From contig NZ_JBGTYM010000007.1 of NCBI RefSeq assembly GCF_044142105.1, positions 62,001 to 126,000 of the forward strand: a stretch of DNA of 64,000 bases. Reading direction: 5' to 3'. Every line of letters begins with the position of its first letter. Position 1 is the stretch's first letter. Both the position numbers and the translations under genes were made by a program. Below are positions 50,835-59,358 of this stretch, in pieces. This stretch comes from Pseudogemmobacter sp044142105. Lineage in GTDB: Bacteria > Pseudomonadota > Alphaproteobacteria > Rhodobacterales > Rhodobacteraceae. A model generated the notes under the pieces. That model did not search any database. It was not told the origin of the DNA and saw only the letters and a list, made by a program, of their open reading frames with translations.

Positions 50835-51424
50835 GCGCCTTTCGCCTTGGCCTGACCGGCAGCATCGGCATGGGGAAATCCACCACCGCCGGTTTCTTTG
50901 CCGCGCGGGACGTGCCGGTCTGGGATGCCGATGCCGCTGTCCACAGGCTCTACGCGCCGGGCGGAGCGGCGGCCCCTGCCTTGGCATCCCATTTTCCCCA
51001 AGCGGTGACAGGCGGCGCGGTGGATCGCGCCGCGCTCAAGGTGGCGCTGGCCGAGGATGCGGGGAAGCTGAAGCTGCTGGAGCAGATCGTGCATCCGCTG
51101 GTGGCGCAGGACCGCGTCGCATTTCTGGCGCAGGCGAGCGCCGATCTGGTTGTGCTCGACATCCCACTGCTGTTTGAGAAGGGAACCGAGACGGAATGCG
51201 ATGCCACGCTGCTGGTCACCGCGCCCGCCTCGGTCCAGCGCGCCCGCGTTTTGGCCCGGCCCGGCATGACCGAGGCGCAATTCGCGCTGATCCTGTCGCG
51301 CCAGATGCCAGATGCTGAAAAACGTTTTCGGGCGACTCATGTGGTGGAAACCCTGTCGCTTGCCAGCACCGACGCTTATGTTGACGCCCTGATCAGCCAC
51401 ATCCGGGCAGGCCGTCATGCGTGA
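50831..51424 (+). CDS. coaE: Dephospho-CoA kinase
   Basis: CoaE phosphorylates dephospho-CoA, the last step of coenzyme A synthesis. The 197-residue P-loop kinase has LGLTGSIGMGKSTTAGFFA (in part, residues 6-20), the DADAAVHRLY lid region and DIPLLFEKGTE. The C-terminal segment is RVLARPGMTEAQFALILSRQM (in part). It overlaps aroE by ATGA and dnaQ by 8 bp, as the third gene in the maf-aroE-coaE-dnaQ operon. Confidence 0.95.
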   Translation: MSAFRLGLTGSIGMGKSTTAGFFAARDVPVWDADAAVHRLYAPGGAAAPALASHFPQAVTGGAVDRAALKVALAEDAGKLKLLEQIVHPLVAQDRVAFLAQASADLVVLDIPLLFEKGTETECDATLLVTAPASVQRARVLARPGMTEAQFALILSRQMPDAEKRFRATHVVETLSLASTDAYVDALISHIRAGRHA

Positions 51425-52130
51425 GATCGTTCTCGACACCGAAACCACCGGCTTCGACCCGGATCAGGGCGACCGCATCGTTGAAATCGGCGGGGTCGAG
51501 CTGCTGAACCACCTTCCGACCGGGCGGACCTATCACCAATACATCAACCCCGAACGCGACATGCCGCAATCGGCCTTCGAGGTGCATGGCCTGTCGACCG
51601 ATTTCCTGCGCGACAAGCCGGTTTTCGCCGCCGTGGGCCGGGCGTTTCTGGATTTCGTCGGCGATGCCAAACTGGTCATTCACAATGCCAGCTTCGACAT
51701 GAAGTTCCTGAACTGGGAGCTGAAGACCATGGGCCTGCGTGAGCTGCCCTGGGAACAGGCGATCGACACGCTGGCGATTGCGCGGCGGCGGTTTCCCGGT
51801 TCCCCGGCCTCGCTGGACGCGCTGTGCCGCAGGTTCGGCATCGACAATTCACGGCGCGAGAAACACGGGGCGCTGCTCGATTCCGAAATTCTTGCCGAGG
51901 TCTATCTGGAGCTGGTGGGCGGGCGGCAGCCCGACCTGGTTCTTGCGCCCTCGGGCGGCCAGAAATCGGCCTCTGCCGGGGATGGAATGACGGGCGGCGA
52001 CTGGCGGCCCCGGCCGCGCCCGGTGCCTCTGCCGCCCCGGATCACTGAGGCAGAGCTTGCCGCGCATGACGCATTTGTCGCCAAGCTGGGCGAGGGCTCG
52101 ATCTGGCGCAAGCGGCTGGGCAATTCTTGA
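51417..52130 (+). CDS. dnaQ: DNA polymerase III epsilon subunit (proofreading exonuclease)
   Basis: The 237-residue DEDDh exonuclease corrects replication errors. Motif I is LDTETTGF (residues 5-12), motif II includes VIHNASFDMKFLNWEL near residue 86, and motif III reads HGALLDSEILAEVYLEL with the catalytic His and Asp. The tail (about 175-237) is Pro/Arg-rich and may bind the polymerase alpha subunit. It overlaps coaE by 8 bp and is followed by a strong stem-loop at 52147-52178. Confidence 0.94.
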   Translation: MREIVLDTETTGFDPDQGDRIVEIGGVELLNHLPTGRTYHQYINPERDMPQSAFEVHGLSTDFLRDKPVFAAVGRAFLDFVGDAKLVIHNASFDMKFLNWELKTMGLRELPWEQAIDTLAIARRRFPGSPASLDALCRRFGIDNSRREKHGALLDSEILAEVYLELVGGRQPDLVLAPSGGQKSASAGDGMTGGDWRPRPRPVPLPPRITEAELAAHDAFVAKLGEGSIWRKRLGNS

Positions 52131-52146
52131 CAAACGGTTAATCTGC

Positions 52147-52178
52147 CTGACCCAAGCCCTTGAAATTGCTTGGGTCAG
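52147..52178. terminator. Stem-loop terminator after dnaQ
   Basis: CTGACCCAAGC (52147-52157) pairs perfectly with GCTTGGGTCAG (52168-52178) around a 10-base loop, CCTTGAAATT. It sits in the 71-bp gap between convergent dnaQ and the molybdenum hydroxylase large-subunit gene. There is no long T-run on either side, but the 11-bp perfect stem can serve both directions. Confidence 0.75.
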
Positions 52179-52201
52179 ACCGATGTCCCGCCGTGGGACA
52201 A

Positions 52202-54430
52202 TCAGGCGAAGCTGATCTCGTGCCGCATCGGCAGGCGGCGAATGCGCTGGCCGTTCAGGGCAAAGATCGCATTGGCCAGTGCCGGGGCGGCGGGCGGCGT
52301 GCCCGGTTCTCCCACGCCGCGGATCTTGCCGCCCTCGGCCAGAACCCTCACCTCGATGGGCGGGCATTGCGCCAGGCGCAGCGGCTCGTAATCCCAGAAA
52401 TTCTGCTCGACCACAGCCCCGTCCTTGAAGGTGATTTCGCCATTGATCGCGGCGGACAAGCCATAGACCATTCCGCCGGACAATTGCGCCTCGATATTGC
52501 GCGGGTTCAGGGCGATGCCCACATCGGCGGCGATCCAGGCTCCGGTCAGGCGGATGCCCTGCGCCGTCTCCTCGACCTCGATCACCTCGGCCACCGGCAC
52601 GCCGAAGGACAGGCTGAACGCCACGCCCTTGGCCCGGCCCGGCGCGCTGTTGCCCCAGCCCGACATCTCGGCCACGGCCTCCATCACCTTGATCGAGGGC
52701 GCGTGGTCCATCTGCCGCATCCGAAAGACCATTGGGTCCACCCCGGCCTGATGCGCCATCTCATCCAGGGCGCTGTCCAGGAAAAAGGCGTTCTGCGACG
52801 CCCCGACCGAGCGCCAGAAGCCGATCGGAACCCCTGCGGGCGCGCGATAGCCGCGGGCGCGGAAATTCGGCAGCGCATAGGGCTGCTCCCACGCCCCTTG
52901 CAGGATGGTGCTGTCCGGCCCCAAGGCGGGCAATCCGATCCGACCGAAGAACGAGGCCATCAGCGAACCGGCGGCGGTCTGGAAATCCAGCGCTTCGACC
53001 ATGCCATCTTTCAGCTTTGCCTTGATCCGCCCGGCTGCCATTGGGCGCAGCATGTCATGGGTCATGTCCTCTTCGCGCGACCAGGTCAGAAGGACCGGCG
53101 TGCCCGGCATCTCTTTGGCGATGGCCGCGACTTGCCGGATCACGTCGATCTCGCCCCGCCGGCCGAAAGCGCCGCCCATCGGCAAGGTGTGGATATCGAC
53201 CGCCGTTTCCTCCAGCTCCGCGACCTCGGCGGCATGACTGCGCGCCATCGTGGGGAATTGCGTCCCGGCCCAGACGCTCAGCTTGCCGTTTTCCAGCAGC
53301 GCCGCTGCGCCCTGGGGTTCCATAGGCGCATGGGCGAGATAGGGAACGACATAATCCGCCTCGAAATCGGCACCACCGGCGAGAGCGGTTTCCGCATCGC
53401 CATCGTCGCGGGGAGTCGATTCCAGCGCATCCTCGGTGAAAGAGGCGAGAAGCTGTTTCTCCATCTCTTCCGAAGTCGGCGCATGAACCGCCGGGCCCCA
53501 TTGCGGCACCACCGCATCGGCAGCCTGAAACGCGGCCCAGGTCGTCTCGGCCACCACCGCAAAGGCGCCGGGCAGAGAGATGATCTTGATCACGCCCGGC
53601 AGTTTCTCGGCGGCGGTGGAATCGAGCGAGACCAGCCCCCCCTCTGGGGCCGGATTGGCGCGGACTGTCGCGAATTTCATGCCGGGCAGGCGCATGTCGA
53701 TGGCATAGGCCTCGGTCCCGGTCGATTTGGCGACCATGTCGAGACGCGGCAGGTCGCGGCCCAGAAGTTTCCACTCAGCCTGTGGGCGCAGAGCGGGCGC
53801 GTCGGTCAGATCCAGCGCCGCCGCCTCGACCGCCAGCTCAGGATAGGGGATCCGCGTCCCATCGGCCGTGACGACCGCGCCGCCTTCGGTTTTCAGGGTC
53901 TCGGTGCCCACGCCCAGCCGCTGTGCCGCGGCCTGGACCAGCGCCTGGCGGGCAAGCGCGCCCGCCGCGCGCATCCGTTCAAAATGATCGGGCATCGAAG
54001 AAGAGCCGCCGGTCAGCTGCATGCCCATGAACTTGGCCGGAATGTCCATTGCCTCGCGCAGAGTCTCGGCCAACCAGGATTCGTCGGTCGGGCGGAAGGG
54101 TACGCCCTCGGCCATGGCCGCGCCGTTGTAATAGGCCTTGCCGGGCGGGCCATGCTGGACGCGGACCTGATCCCAGGCCAGGTCCATCTCCTCGGCCACC
54201 AGGGCGGCAAGGGTGGAATGCACCCCCTGCCCCATTTCGGCGCGCGGGGTGATGACGGTGACCCCGTCCTGGTCGATCAGCACATAGGGGTTGAGCGCGG
54301 CGAGCCCCTCGCCCGCGATCGGGTTGGGCAGGGGTTTGCGGTACTGATACCAGCCGAAGGCCACGCCCCCGGCGATGGCGGCGGAGCCGATCAGGAAGCT
54401 GCGGCGGGCGATGGTGCCAAGGCGCGACAT
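52202..54430 (-). CDS. Xanthine dehydrogenase-family molybdenum hydroxylase, large subunit
   Basis: The 742-residue protein resembles IorB-type (isoquinoline 1-oxidoreductase beta) and aldehyde dehydrogenase molybdopterin-binding subunits. It has a twin-arginine-like leader (ARRSFLIGSAAIAGG, residues 8-22), so the complex is probably exported folded to the periplasm. Repeated Moco-binding segments follow, for example LPMGGAFGRRGEIDV, GYRAPAGVPIGFWRSVG, and near the C-terminus GVGEPGTPPAAPA with the catalytic Glu. The electron-transfer partner is the 2Fe-2S subunit 3 bp upstream; no FAD subunit is encoded, and a cytochrome c partner is typical. The substrate is unknown. The divergent TetR gene probably controls it. 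Confidence 0.85.
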   Translation of the reverse strand: MSRLGTIARRSFLIGSAAIAGGVAFGWYQYRKPLPNPIAGEGLAALNPYVLIDQDGVTVITPRAEMGQGVHSTLAALVAEEMDLAWDQVRVQHGPPGKAYYNGAAMAEGVPFRPTDESWLAETLREAMDIPAKFMGMQLTGGSSSMPDHFERMRAAGALARQALVQAAAQRLGVGTETLKTEGGAVVTADGTRIPYPELAVEAAALDLTDAPALRPQAEWKLLGRDLPRLDMVAKSTGTEAYAIDMRLPGMKFATVRANPAPEGGLVSLDSTAAEKLPGVIKIISLPGAFAVVAETTWAAFQAADAVVPQWGPAVHAPTSEEMEKQLLASFTEDALESTPRDDGDAETALAGGADFEADYVVPYLAHAPMEPQGAAALLENGKLSVWAGTQFPTMARSHAAEVAELEETAVDIHTLPMGGAFGRRGEIDVIRQVAAIAKEMPGTPVLLTWSREEDMTHDMLRPMAAGRIKAKLKDGMVEALDFQTAAGSLMASFFGRIGLPALGPDSTILQGAWEQPYALPNFRARGYRAPAGVPIGFWRSVGASQNAFFLDSALDEMAHQAGVDPMVFRMRQMDHAPSIKVMEAVAEMSGWGNSAPGRAKGVAFSLSFGVPVAEVIEVEETAQGIRLTGAWIAADVGIALNPRNIEAQLSGGMVYGLSAAINGEITFKDGAVVEQNFWDYEPLRLAQCPPIEVRVLAEGGKIRGVGEPGTPPAAPALANAIFALNGQRIRRLPMRHEISFA

Positions 54431-54433
54431 GGA

Positions 54434-54901
54434 TCAGACCTCCTTCAGCTTCTGGGCGGCAAGATGAACCGCCGCGCGGATGCGCGGATAGGTGCCGCAG
54501 CGGCAGAGATTGCCGTTCATCGCCTCGTCGATCTGATCATCGGAGGGCGCAGGCGTTTCCGCCAGCAGCGCTGCCGCCTGCATGATCTGGCCCGACTGGC
54601 AATAGCCGCATTGCGCGACCTGCAATTCCACCCAGGCGGCTTGCACGGCGTGAAGCGCCTGTGGCGTGCCCAGCCCCTCGATCGTGGTGACCTGCGCCCC
54701 CGCCACATCGCCCAGCGCCGTCTGGCAGGACCGCACGGCCTGCCCGTCGACCATCACCGTGCAGGCCCCGCAGGCCGCGACCCCGCAGCCATATTTCGTG
54801 CCGGTCAGGTTCAGCCCGTCGCGCAGCGCCCAGAGCAGCGGCATGTCATCGGGCAGGTTCAGGCTTTCTGGCTTGCCGTTCACGGTCAGCTGAATGGGCA
54901 T
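54434..54901 (-). CDS. 2Fe-2S subunit of molybdenum hydroxylase
   Basis: The 155-residue protein is the small iron-sulfur subunit. The N-terminal plant-type ferredoxin domain has CGVAACGACTVMVDG and RSCQTA (about 38-60). The second four-helix domain has CGYCQSGQI (about 99) and CRCGTYPRI (about 132), which together hold two [2Fe-2S] clusters. No signal peptide is seen, so it may be carried out with the large subunit by its Tat leader. The ATG at 54901 has AGGAGG 5 bases upstream; the ATG at 54904 is only 2 bases away and less likely. Confidence 0.92.
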   Translation of the reverse strand: MPIQLTVNGKPESLNLPDDMPLLWALRDGLNLTGTKYGCGVAACGACTVMVDGQAVRSCQTALGDVAGAQVTTIEGLGTPQALHAVQAAWVELQVAQCGYCQSGQIMQAAALLAETPAPSDDQIDEAMNGNLCRCGTYPRIRAAVHLAAQKLKEV

Positions 54902-54921
54902 CATCGCCTCCTTTTCACTCC

Positions 54922-54945
54922 TGACATTATGTGCACGAAATGTCA
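54922..54945. promoter_or_regulatory. Candidate TetR operator
   Basis: A 24-bp palindrome has TGACATT (54922-54928) and AATGTCA (54939-54945) as perfect arms, with the inner palindrome GTGCAC at 54931-54936 in the exact centre. It lies in the divergent gap between the molybdenum hydroxylase operon and the TetR-family gene, 21 bp from the ATG of the small subunit. I infer autoregulation and repression of the hydroxylase operon by the neighbouring TetR protein. Confidence 0.7.
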
Positions 54946-54989
54946 TGACGTCAATTGACAAAATCGATGGAATTCGTCAGAACAACGGC

Positions 54990-55592
54990 ATGTCCGCTGA
55001 TCTTCCCGCCAATGACCGGATCGAGACGATCCTGGCCGCTGCCTTCCGCGCCTTTGCCGCCTATGGCTATCGCCGCACGACGATGGACGACATCGCCACG
55101 GCGGCGGGCCTGTCCCGCACGGCATTGTACCAGAATTTCCGCAACAAGGAGGACATCTTCCTCCAGCTGACCCATGACTACATGGCCGCCGCCGTCGCCG
55201 AGATGCGGGCGGTCTTCCGCCGCGACGGGCCGCCGGCCGAGGTGCTGGAAGCGGCCTTCGCGGCCAAGGGCGGCCGGTTCATGGAGATCGTCCTTGGCAC
55301 GCCGCATGGGCGCGAGCTGATGGAGGCGGGCTTCGCCGTCGCCGGCGATCTGGCGCAGCAGGCCGAGGCGGAAATGCAGCTGATCGTGCAGGACTGGCTG
55401 CAGGGATTCGAGATCGACCCGGCGCTGGGCACGGCGGCGGATCTAGCGGCCATGGTGCAGACGGGGCTGAAGGGGCTGAAGGTCTCGGCCACGACGCTGC
55501 CGGACTATGAGGCCGGGCAGAGGACGCTCGCGCGGGTGATCGCGGCGGCGCTGGGCCCGCGCAAATCGGGCAAAGCTGTGAAAATCGGCTAA
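54990..55592 (+). CDS. TetR/AcrR-family regulator
   Basis: This 200-residue regulator has the TetR helix-turn-helix with RIETILAAAFRAFAAYGYRRTT (in part) and AGLSRTALYQNFRNKEDIF (about residues 10-60). A helical ligand domain typical of the family follows. I preferred the ATG at 54990 because it leaves nine residues before helix 1. The ATG at 54945 would start inside the palindromic operator. It is divergent from the 2Fe-2S gene and likely represses that operon. The stop lies just before the motB promoter region. Confidence 0.8.
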   Translation: MSADLPANDRIETILAAAFRAFAAYGYRRTTMDDIATAAGLSRTALYQNFRNKEDIFLQLTHDYMAAAVAEMRAVFRRDGPPAEVLEAAFAAKGGRFMEIVLGTPHGRELMEAGFAVAGDLAQQAEAEMQLIVQDWLQGFEIDPALGTAADLAAMVQTGLKGLKVSATTLPDYEAGQRTLARVIAAALGPRKSGKAVKIG

Positions 55593-55607
55593 AAGCCAAT
55601 CGGTTAA
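55583..55607. promoter_or_regulatory. Repeated AATCGG-TAA motif upstream of motB
   Basis: AATCGGCTAA (55583-55592) and AATCGGTTAA (55598-55607) are direct repeats spaced 15 bp apart, the second 57 bp before the motB ATG. The 10-mer CAATCGGTTA at 55597-55606 is also present at 14338-14347 in the fliF-fliL gap, inside the candidate CtrA site. TTAA is one CtrA half-site. A shared flagellar regulator is inferred. Confidence 0.4.
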
Positions 55608-55664
55608 GGCCCTCTTCACCCCGGCCACGCCATTCTGCCGCCGGGTGTGAAGACGGGTGGTGGA

Positions 55665-56492
55665 ATGGCAGGGCAGACGAATGCCGCGCCGGTCATCATC
55701 AAGCGGAAAAAGATTGTCGGCGGCGGCGGTCACCACGGCGGGGCCTGGAAGGTTGCCTATGCCGATTTCGTGACGGCCATGATGGCCTTTTTCCTCTTGA
55801 TGTGGCTGTTGAATGCGACGACCGAAAAACAGCGCAAGGGGCTGTCGGATTATTTCAACCCCTCGATCCCGGTGAACCGGGTTTCGGGGGGTGGCGATGG
55901 CACGCTGGGCGGCGAGACCCTGTTCACCGAACAGACCAAGGTCCATAACGGCACGGGAGGCACCTCAAAGGATGCCGGGGCGTCGGACGGCCAGGTCTCG
56001 GATACGCTGCGCGACGAGGGCGAGGACCAAAAGCTTCAGGCGGTCGAGAAGGCGCTGTTCGACCGGGGCGGCGAAAGCCGCACCATGGAGCAATTGCTGC
56101 AGCATGTCGTGACGCGGGTGACCGATGAGGGGCTGGTGATCGAGCTTTTCGATTTGCCCGACGCGCCGCTGTTTACCGGCGACACGGCCTCGCCCGCGCC
56201 CGTCACCGTGGCGCTGGCCGCGATGCTGGTCGAAGTCATGAACCTGACGGCGAATGAGGTGGCGGTGAATGGCCATGTCCATACCTATCCGGTCACGCTG
56301 GCCAACAATCCGGTCTGGGACCTGTCGGCCGCGCGGGCGCAATCGGTGCGGATGCTGCTCGAGGCCGCGGGTTTGCAGACGGCGCGCCTTCAGCGCATCG
56401 GCGGTTTTGCCGACCGCAAGCCCGCCGTGGCCGACCCGGCCGCGATCCGCAACAACCGCATCGAGATCGTGCTCTTGCGCCGCGACAGATGA
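55665..56492 (+). CDS. motB: Flagellar stator protein MotB
   Basis: MotB anchors the stator to peptidoglycan and carries the ion-binding Asp. The 275-residue protein begins with a basic tail (IIKRKKIVGGGGHHGGAWKVA in part) and has the single membrane helix with the critical Asp in AYADFVTAMMAFFLLMWLL. A linker and a C-terminal OmpA-like domain follow, with VNGHVHTY, RAQSVRMLLEAAG, and NNRIEIVLLRR. The ATG at 55665 is preceded by GGTGG; an upstream ATG at 55647 lacks support. It is the first gene of flagellar block B, 39 kb from motA. Confidence 0.93.
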   Translation: MAGQTNAAPVIIKRKKIVGGGGHHGGAWKVAYADFVTAMMAFFLLMWLLNATTEKQRKGLSDYFNPSIPVNRVSGGGDGTLGGETLFTEQTKVHNGTGGTSKDAGASDGQVSDTLRDEGEDQKLQAVEKALFDRGGESRTMEQLLQHVVTRVTDEGLVIELFDLPDAPLFTGDTASPAPVTVALAAMLVEVMNLTANEVAVNGHVHTYPVTLANNPVWDLSAARAQSVRMLLEAAGLQTARLQRIGGFADRKPAVADPAAIRNNRIEIVLLRRDR

Positions 56493-56512
56493 AGTCTGAA
56501 AAATCCAACCCG

Positions 56513-56527
56513 TTAGGAGGTTCTTAG
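56513..56527. promoter_or_regulatory. Candidate CtrA-type motif upstream of flgE
   Basis: TTAG (56513-56516), 7 bp, TTAG (56524-56527) fits the CtrA spacing with one mismatch per half-site, in the 87-bp gap between motB and flgE. The core AGGTTCTTA is shared with the motif ahead of motA at 15850-15864. It could drive hook-gene expression apart from motB. Confidence 0.4.
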
Positions 56528-56579
56528 GGCATCAGAGCCAGTCTGCGGCAAGGGTCTCAGCAGCAGAAAGGTGCGCAGG

Positions 56580-57887
56580 ATGACCATTTCCTCGGCGCTT
56601 AGTGCGGGCGTCGCCGGGTTGAATGCGAACGCCACCCGGCTCGCCACGATTTCGGACAATATCGCCAATTCGGGCACTTATGGCTACAAACGCGCCATGG
56701 CCGATTTCTCCAGCATGGTCATCACCAATGCGCGGGGATCGGGCACCTACTCGGCTGGCGGCGTGCGGGCCACGGCGGGCCGCCTGATCGAGGAACATGG
56801 CGCATTGGTCGGTACCTCGCACCCGCTGGACATCGCGGTCTCGGGGCGTGGGATGCTGCCCGTCTTTCCAGAGGTGGCGCTGGGCAATTCGATCTCGGAC
56901 ACACCCTTGCGCATGACGACGACCGGATCGTTCCGAACCGATTCCAACGGCGTGCTGAAAACCGATACCGGCCTTGTTCTTCTGGGCTGGCCCGCCACTT
57001 CGGACGGGGTGATCCCGGTGCTGCCGCGCGACACCATCGCCGGGCTGGTGCCCGTGGTGATCAACACCAACCAGACCGCCGGCGATCCGACCACGTCGAT
57101 GAACCTGGGCGTGAACCTGCCCGCGACCGAGACCGAGGCCGGGGCCGATGGCACGGCGCTGCCGCTTTCGGTCGAATATTTCGGCAATCTCGGCACGTCC
57201 GAGGCGCTGGACATCACCTTCACGCCCACGGTTCCGGGATCGGGCGCATCGAATGAATGGACGATGCAGATCTATGATTCCGCCAGTGGCGGCGCGCTGA
57301 TCGGGGAATATGTCCTGACCTTCGATGACAGCCGCAGCGCGGGCGGCACGCTTGCCTCGGTGACCGAAGTCTCGGGCGGCGCCTATGATCCAGTGACCGG
57401 TACGCTGGATCTGGCCGTCTATGGCGGCCCTCTGAGCGTGGCGATCGGCAAGCTGGGCGATCCGAACGGGCTCACCCAGCTTTCCGACAGTTTCGCCCCG
57501 GTGTCGATCACCAAGAACGGCTCGCCCGTCGGCAATCTGACCACAGTCGAGGTGGATGAGAATGGCCTGATCACAGCGACCTATGACACCGGGTTTACCC
57601 GCGTCCTGTACCAGATCCCTCTGGTCGACGTGCCGAACCCCAACGGGCTTCTGTCGCTGAACGACCAGACCTATCAGGTCTCGCCGCAATCGGGGTCTTT
57701 CTTCCTCTGGGATGCGGGTTCGGGTCCGACCGGCTCGATCGAAGGCTATGCCCGCGAAGGATCGACCACCGATGTCGCGGCGGAACTGACCTCGCTGATC
57801 CAGACCCAGCGGGCCTATTCCTCGAACGCCAAGGTGATCCAGACCGTCGACGAGATGTTGCAGGAAACCACCAACATCAAACGCTAG
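56580..57887 (+). CDS. flgE: Flagellar hook protein FlgE
   Basis: FlgE polymerises into the hook. The 435-residue protein starts MTISSALSAGVAGLNANATRL with the rod/hook N-terminal helix and DNIANSGTYGYKRA motif. A beta-rich central part follows, with TTGSFRTDSNG, and the C-terminus has AAELTSLIQTQRAYSSNAKVIQTVDEML (in part), the flagellar basal-body domain. The ATG at 56580 follows AAAGG; a GTG at 56571 is possible. It is 10 bp before flgK. Confidence 0.93.
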   Translation: MTISSALSAGVAGLNANATRLATISDNIANSGTYGYKRAMADFSSMVITNARGSGTYSAGGVRATAGRLIEEHGALVGTSHPLDIAVSGRGMLPVFPEVALGNSISDTPLRMTTTGSFRTDSNGVLKTDTGLVLLGWPATSDGVIPVLPRDTIAGLVPVVINTNQTAGDPTTSMNLGVNLPATETEAGADGTALPLSVEYFGNLGTSEALDITFTPTVPGSGASNEWTMQIYDSASGGALIGEYVLTFDDSRSAGGTLASVTEVSGGAYDPVTGTLDLAVYGGPLSVAIGKLGDPNGLTQLSDSFAPVSITKNGSPVGNLTTVEVDENGLITATYDTGFTRVLYQIPLVDVPNPNGLLSLNDQTYQVSPQSGSFFLWDAGSGPTGSIEGYAREGSTTDVAAELTSLIQTQRAYSSNAKVIQTVDEMLQETTNIKR

Positions 57888-57897
57888 AGGCTAGGCG

Positions 57898-59355
57898 ATG
57901 AGCGTCACCTCCGCCCTGAATTCCGCGCTTTCGGGCATCACCGCGACCTCGCGCCAGGCCGAGGCGCTGTCCTCCAACGTCGCCAATGCCACGACGCCCG
58001 GCTATGCGCGGCGCTCGGTCTCGCTTTCGGCCCAAGCGATCGGCGGCAGCGGCCAGGGCGTCACGGTGAATGGCGTCACCCGCGACGCCGACCTCTTCCT
58101 GCTGAACGACCGCCGCGCCGCCGAGGCTAATGCCGTCGACCGCGGGGCAAGATCCGAGTTTCTGGCCCGGCTTGAGGACATTTTTGGCGATCCGCAGGAT
58201 CAGGGCTCGCTGGGCGCACGGGTGAATCTGCTCGATTCCACCCTGCTCGAAGCCGCAAGCCACCCCGAATCCGAGGCGCGCCTTGCCGCTGTCGCCAATG
58301 CGGCGCGGTCGCTTGCCCAGGGGGTGAACCAGGCCAGCGATGCCATTCAGGCCGAGCGCCAGAAGGCCGACCGCGATATCGCCGCCGCAGTGAACACGCT
58401 GAACACGACGCTGCGGCAGGTGCGCGAACTGAACAGCCAGATCCGCAGCTTTTCCGGCGCGGGCAATGATATCTCGGCGCTGCTCGACCAGCGTCAGCAG
58501 TTGATCGACCGCATCGCCGGGATCGTGCCGCTGCGTGAATTGCCGCGTGACCACAATCAGGTGGCGCTGATCACCACCGGCGGCGCCGTGCTGCTGGATG
58601 GCAAGGAATCCGAATTTGGTTTCACCCCCGTCAGCACCATCGTGCCTGAGATGACCCAGGCCAGCGGCGGTCTGTCGGGCCTGACGATCAATGACAGGCC
58701 CATGGCCACCGCCGGAACGGCCAGCCTGATCCAGGGCGGCTCGCTGGCGGCGCTGTTCGCCGTGCGGGACGAGCTGGCGGTCGATGGCCAGGCCCGGCTG
58801 GATGCGATGGCGCTGGACCTGTATCAGCGCTTTGCCGATAGCGGCGTCGACCCGACGCTGACCACAGGCAACCCCGGCCTGTTCACCGATGGCGGCGGTG
58901 CCTATCTCGGGCCGGACGAAGTGGGCCTGTCGGGCCGACTTCAATTGAACGCCCTGGTCGATCCGCAACAGGGCGGCTCGGTCCTGCGTCTGCGCGACGG
59001 GCTGGAATCCGTGACCGTCGGCCCCACCGGCAATGCCACCATCCTGCTGGCGATGACCCGGGCGCTGAACGATCCGCGCCTGCCCGCTTCGGCGGCGATC
59101 ACCGCCACGGCGCGGTCTGCGGCCGGTCGGGTCGAAGATGTCCTGTCTACCGTCTCGACAGCGCGGCTTTCCGCAGATGCCGAGACCGCCTTCACCAAGG
59201 CGCGCCACCTCGCGCTGACCGATCTTGAGGCCGCCAATGGCGTGGATATCGATGCTGAAATGCAAAGCCTGCTGGTGATCGAAAAGAACTATGCCGCCAA
59301 TGCCAAGGTGATCCAGACGGTCGATGAGATGATCTCGACCCTGCTCGGGCTGTAA
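57898..59355 (+). CDS. flgK: Hook-filament junction protein FlgK (HAP1)
   Basis: FlgK joins hook to filament. The 485-residue protein opens with SALNSALSGITATSRQAEALSSNVANATTPGYARRSV (in part), the FlgK N-terminal pattern. It has VREINSQI-like VRELNSQIRSFSGAGNDISALLDQRQQLIDRIA (in part, about 180-210) and ends LLVIEKNYAANAKVIQTVDEMISTLL (in part). The length is in the family range. It is followed by flgL after 3 bp. Confidence 0.93.
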   Translation: MSVTSALNSALSGITATSRQAEALSSNVANATTPGYARRSVSLSAQAIGGSGQGVTVNGVTRDADLFLLNDRRAAEANAVDRGARSEFLARLEDIFGDPQDQGSLGARVNLLDSTLLEAASHPESEARLAAVANAARSLAQGVNQASDAIQAERQKADRDIAAAVNTLNTTLRQVRELNSQIRSFSGAGNDISALLDQRQQLIDRIAGIVPLRELPRDHNQVALITTGGAVLLDGKESEFGFTPVSTIVPEMTQASGGLSGLTINDRPMATAGTASLIQGGSLAALFAVRDELAVDGQARLDAMALDLYQRFADSGVDPTLTTGNPGLFTDGGGAYLGPDEVGLSGRLQLNALVDPQQGGSVLRLRDGLESVTVGPTGNATILLAMTRALNDPRLPASAAITATARSAAGRVEDVLSTVSTARLSADAETAFTKARHLALTDLEAANGVDIDAEMQSLLVIEKNYAANAKVIQTVDEMISTLLGL

Positions 59356-59358
59356 CCC

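Noticed and set aside
52160..54958. Long antisense open frame (932 codons) over the molybdenum hydroxylase genes.
   Set aside because: It has the composition of a shadow frame and no motif, while both genes on the other strand have clear cofactor motifs.
54945..55592. Longer TetR start at 54945.
   Set aside because: It would begin within the palindromic operator and lacks a ribosome site; the ATG at 54990 fits family N-termini better, though it also has a weak ribosome site.
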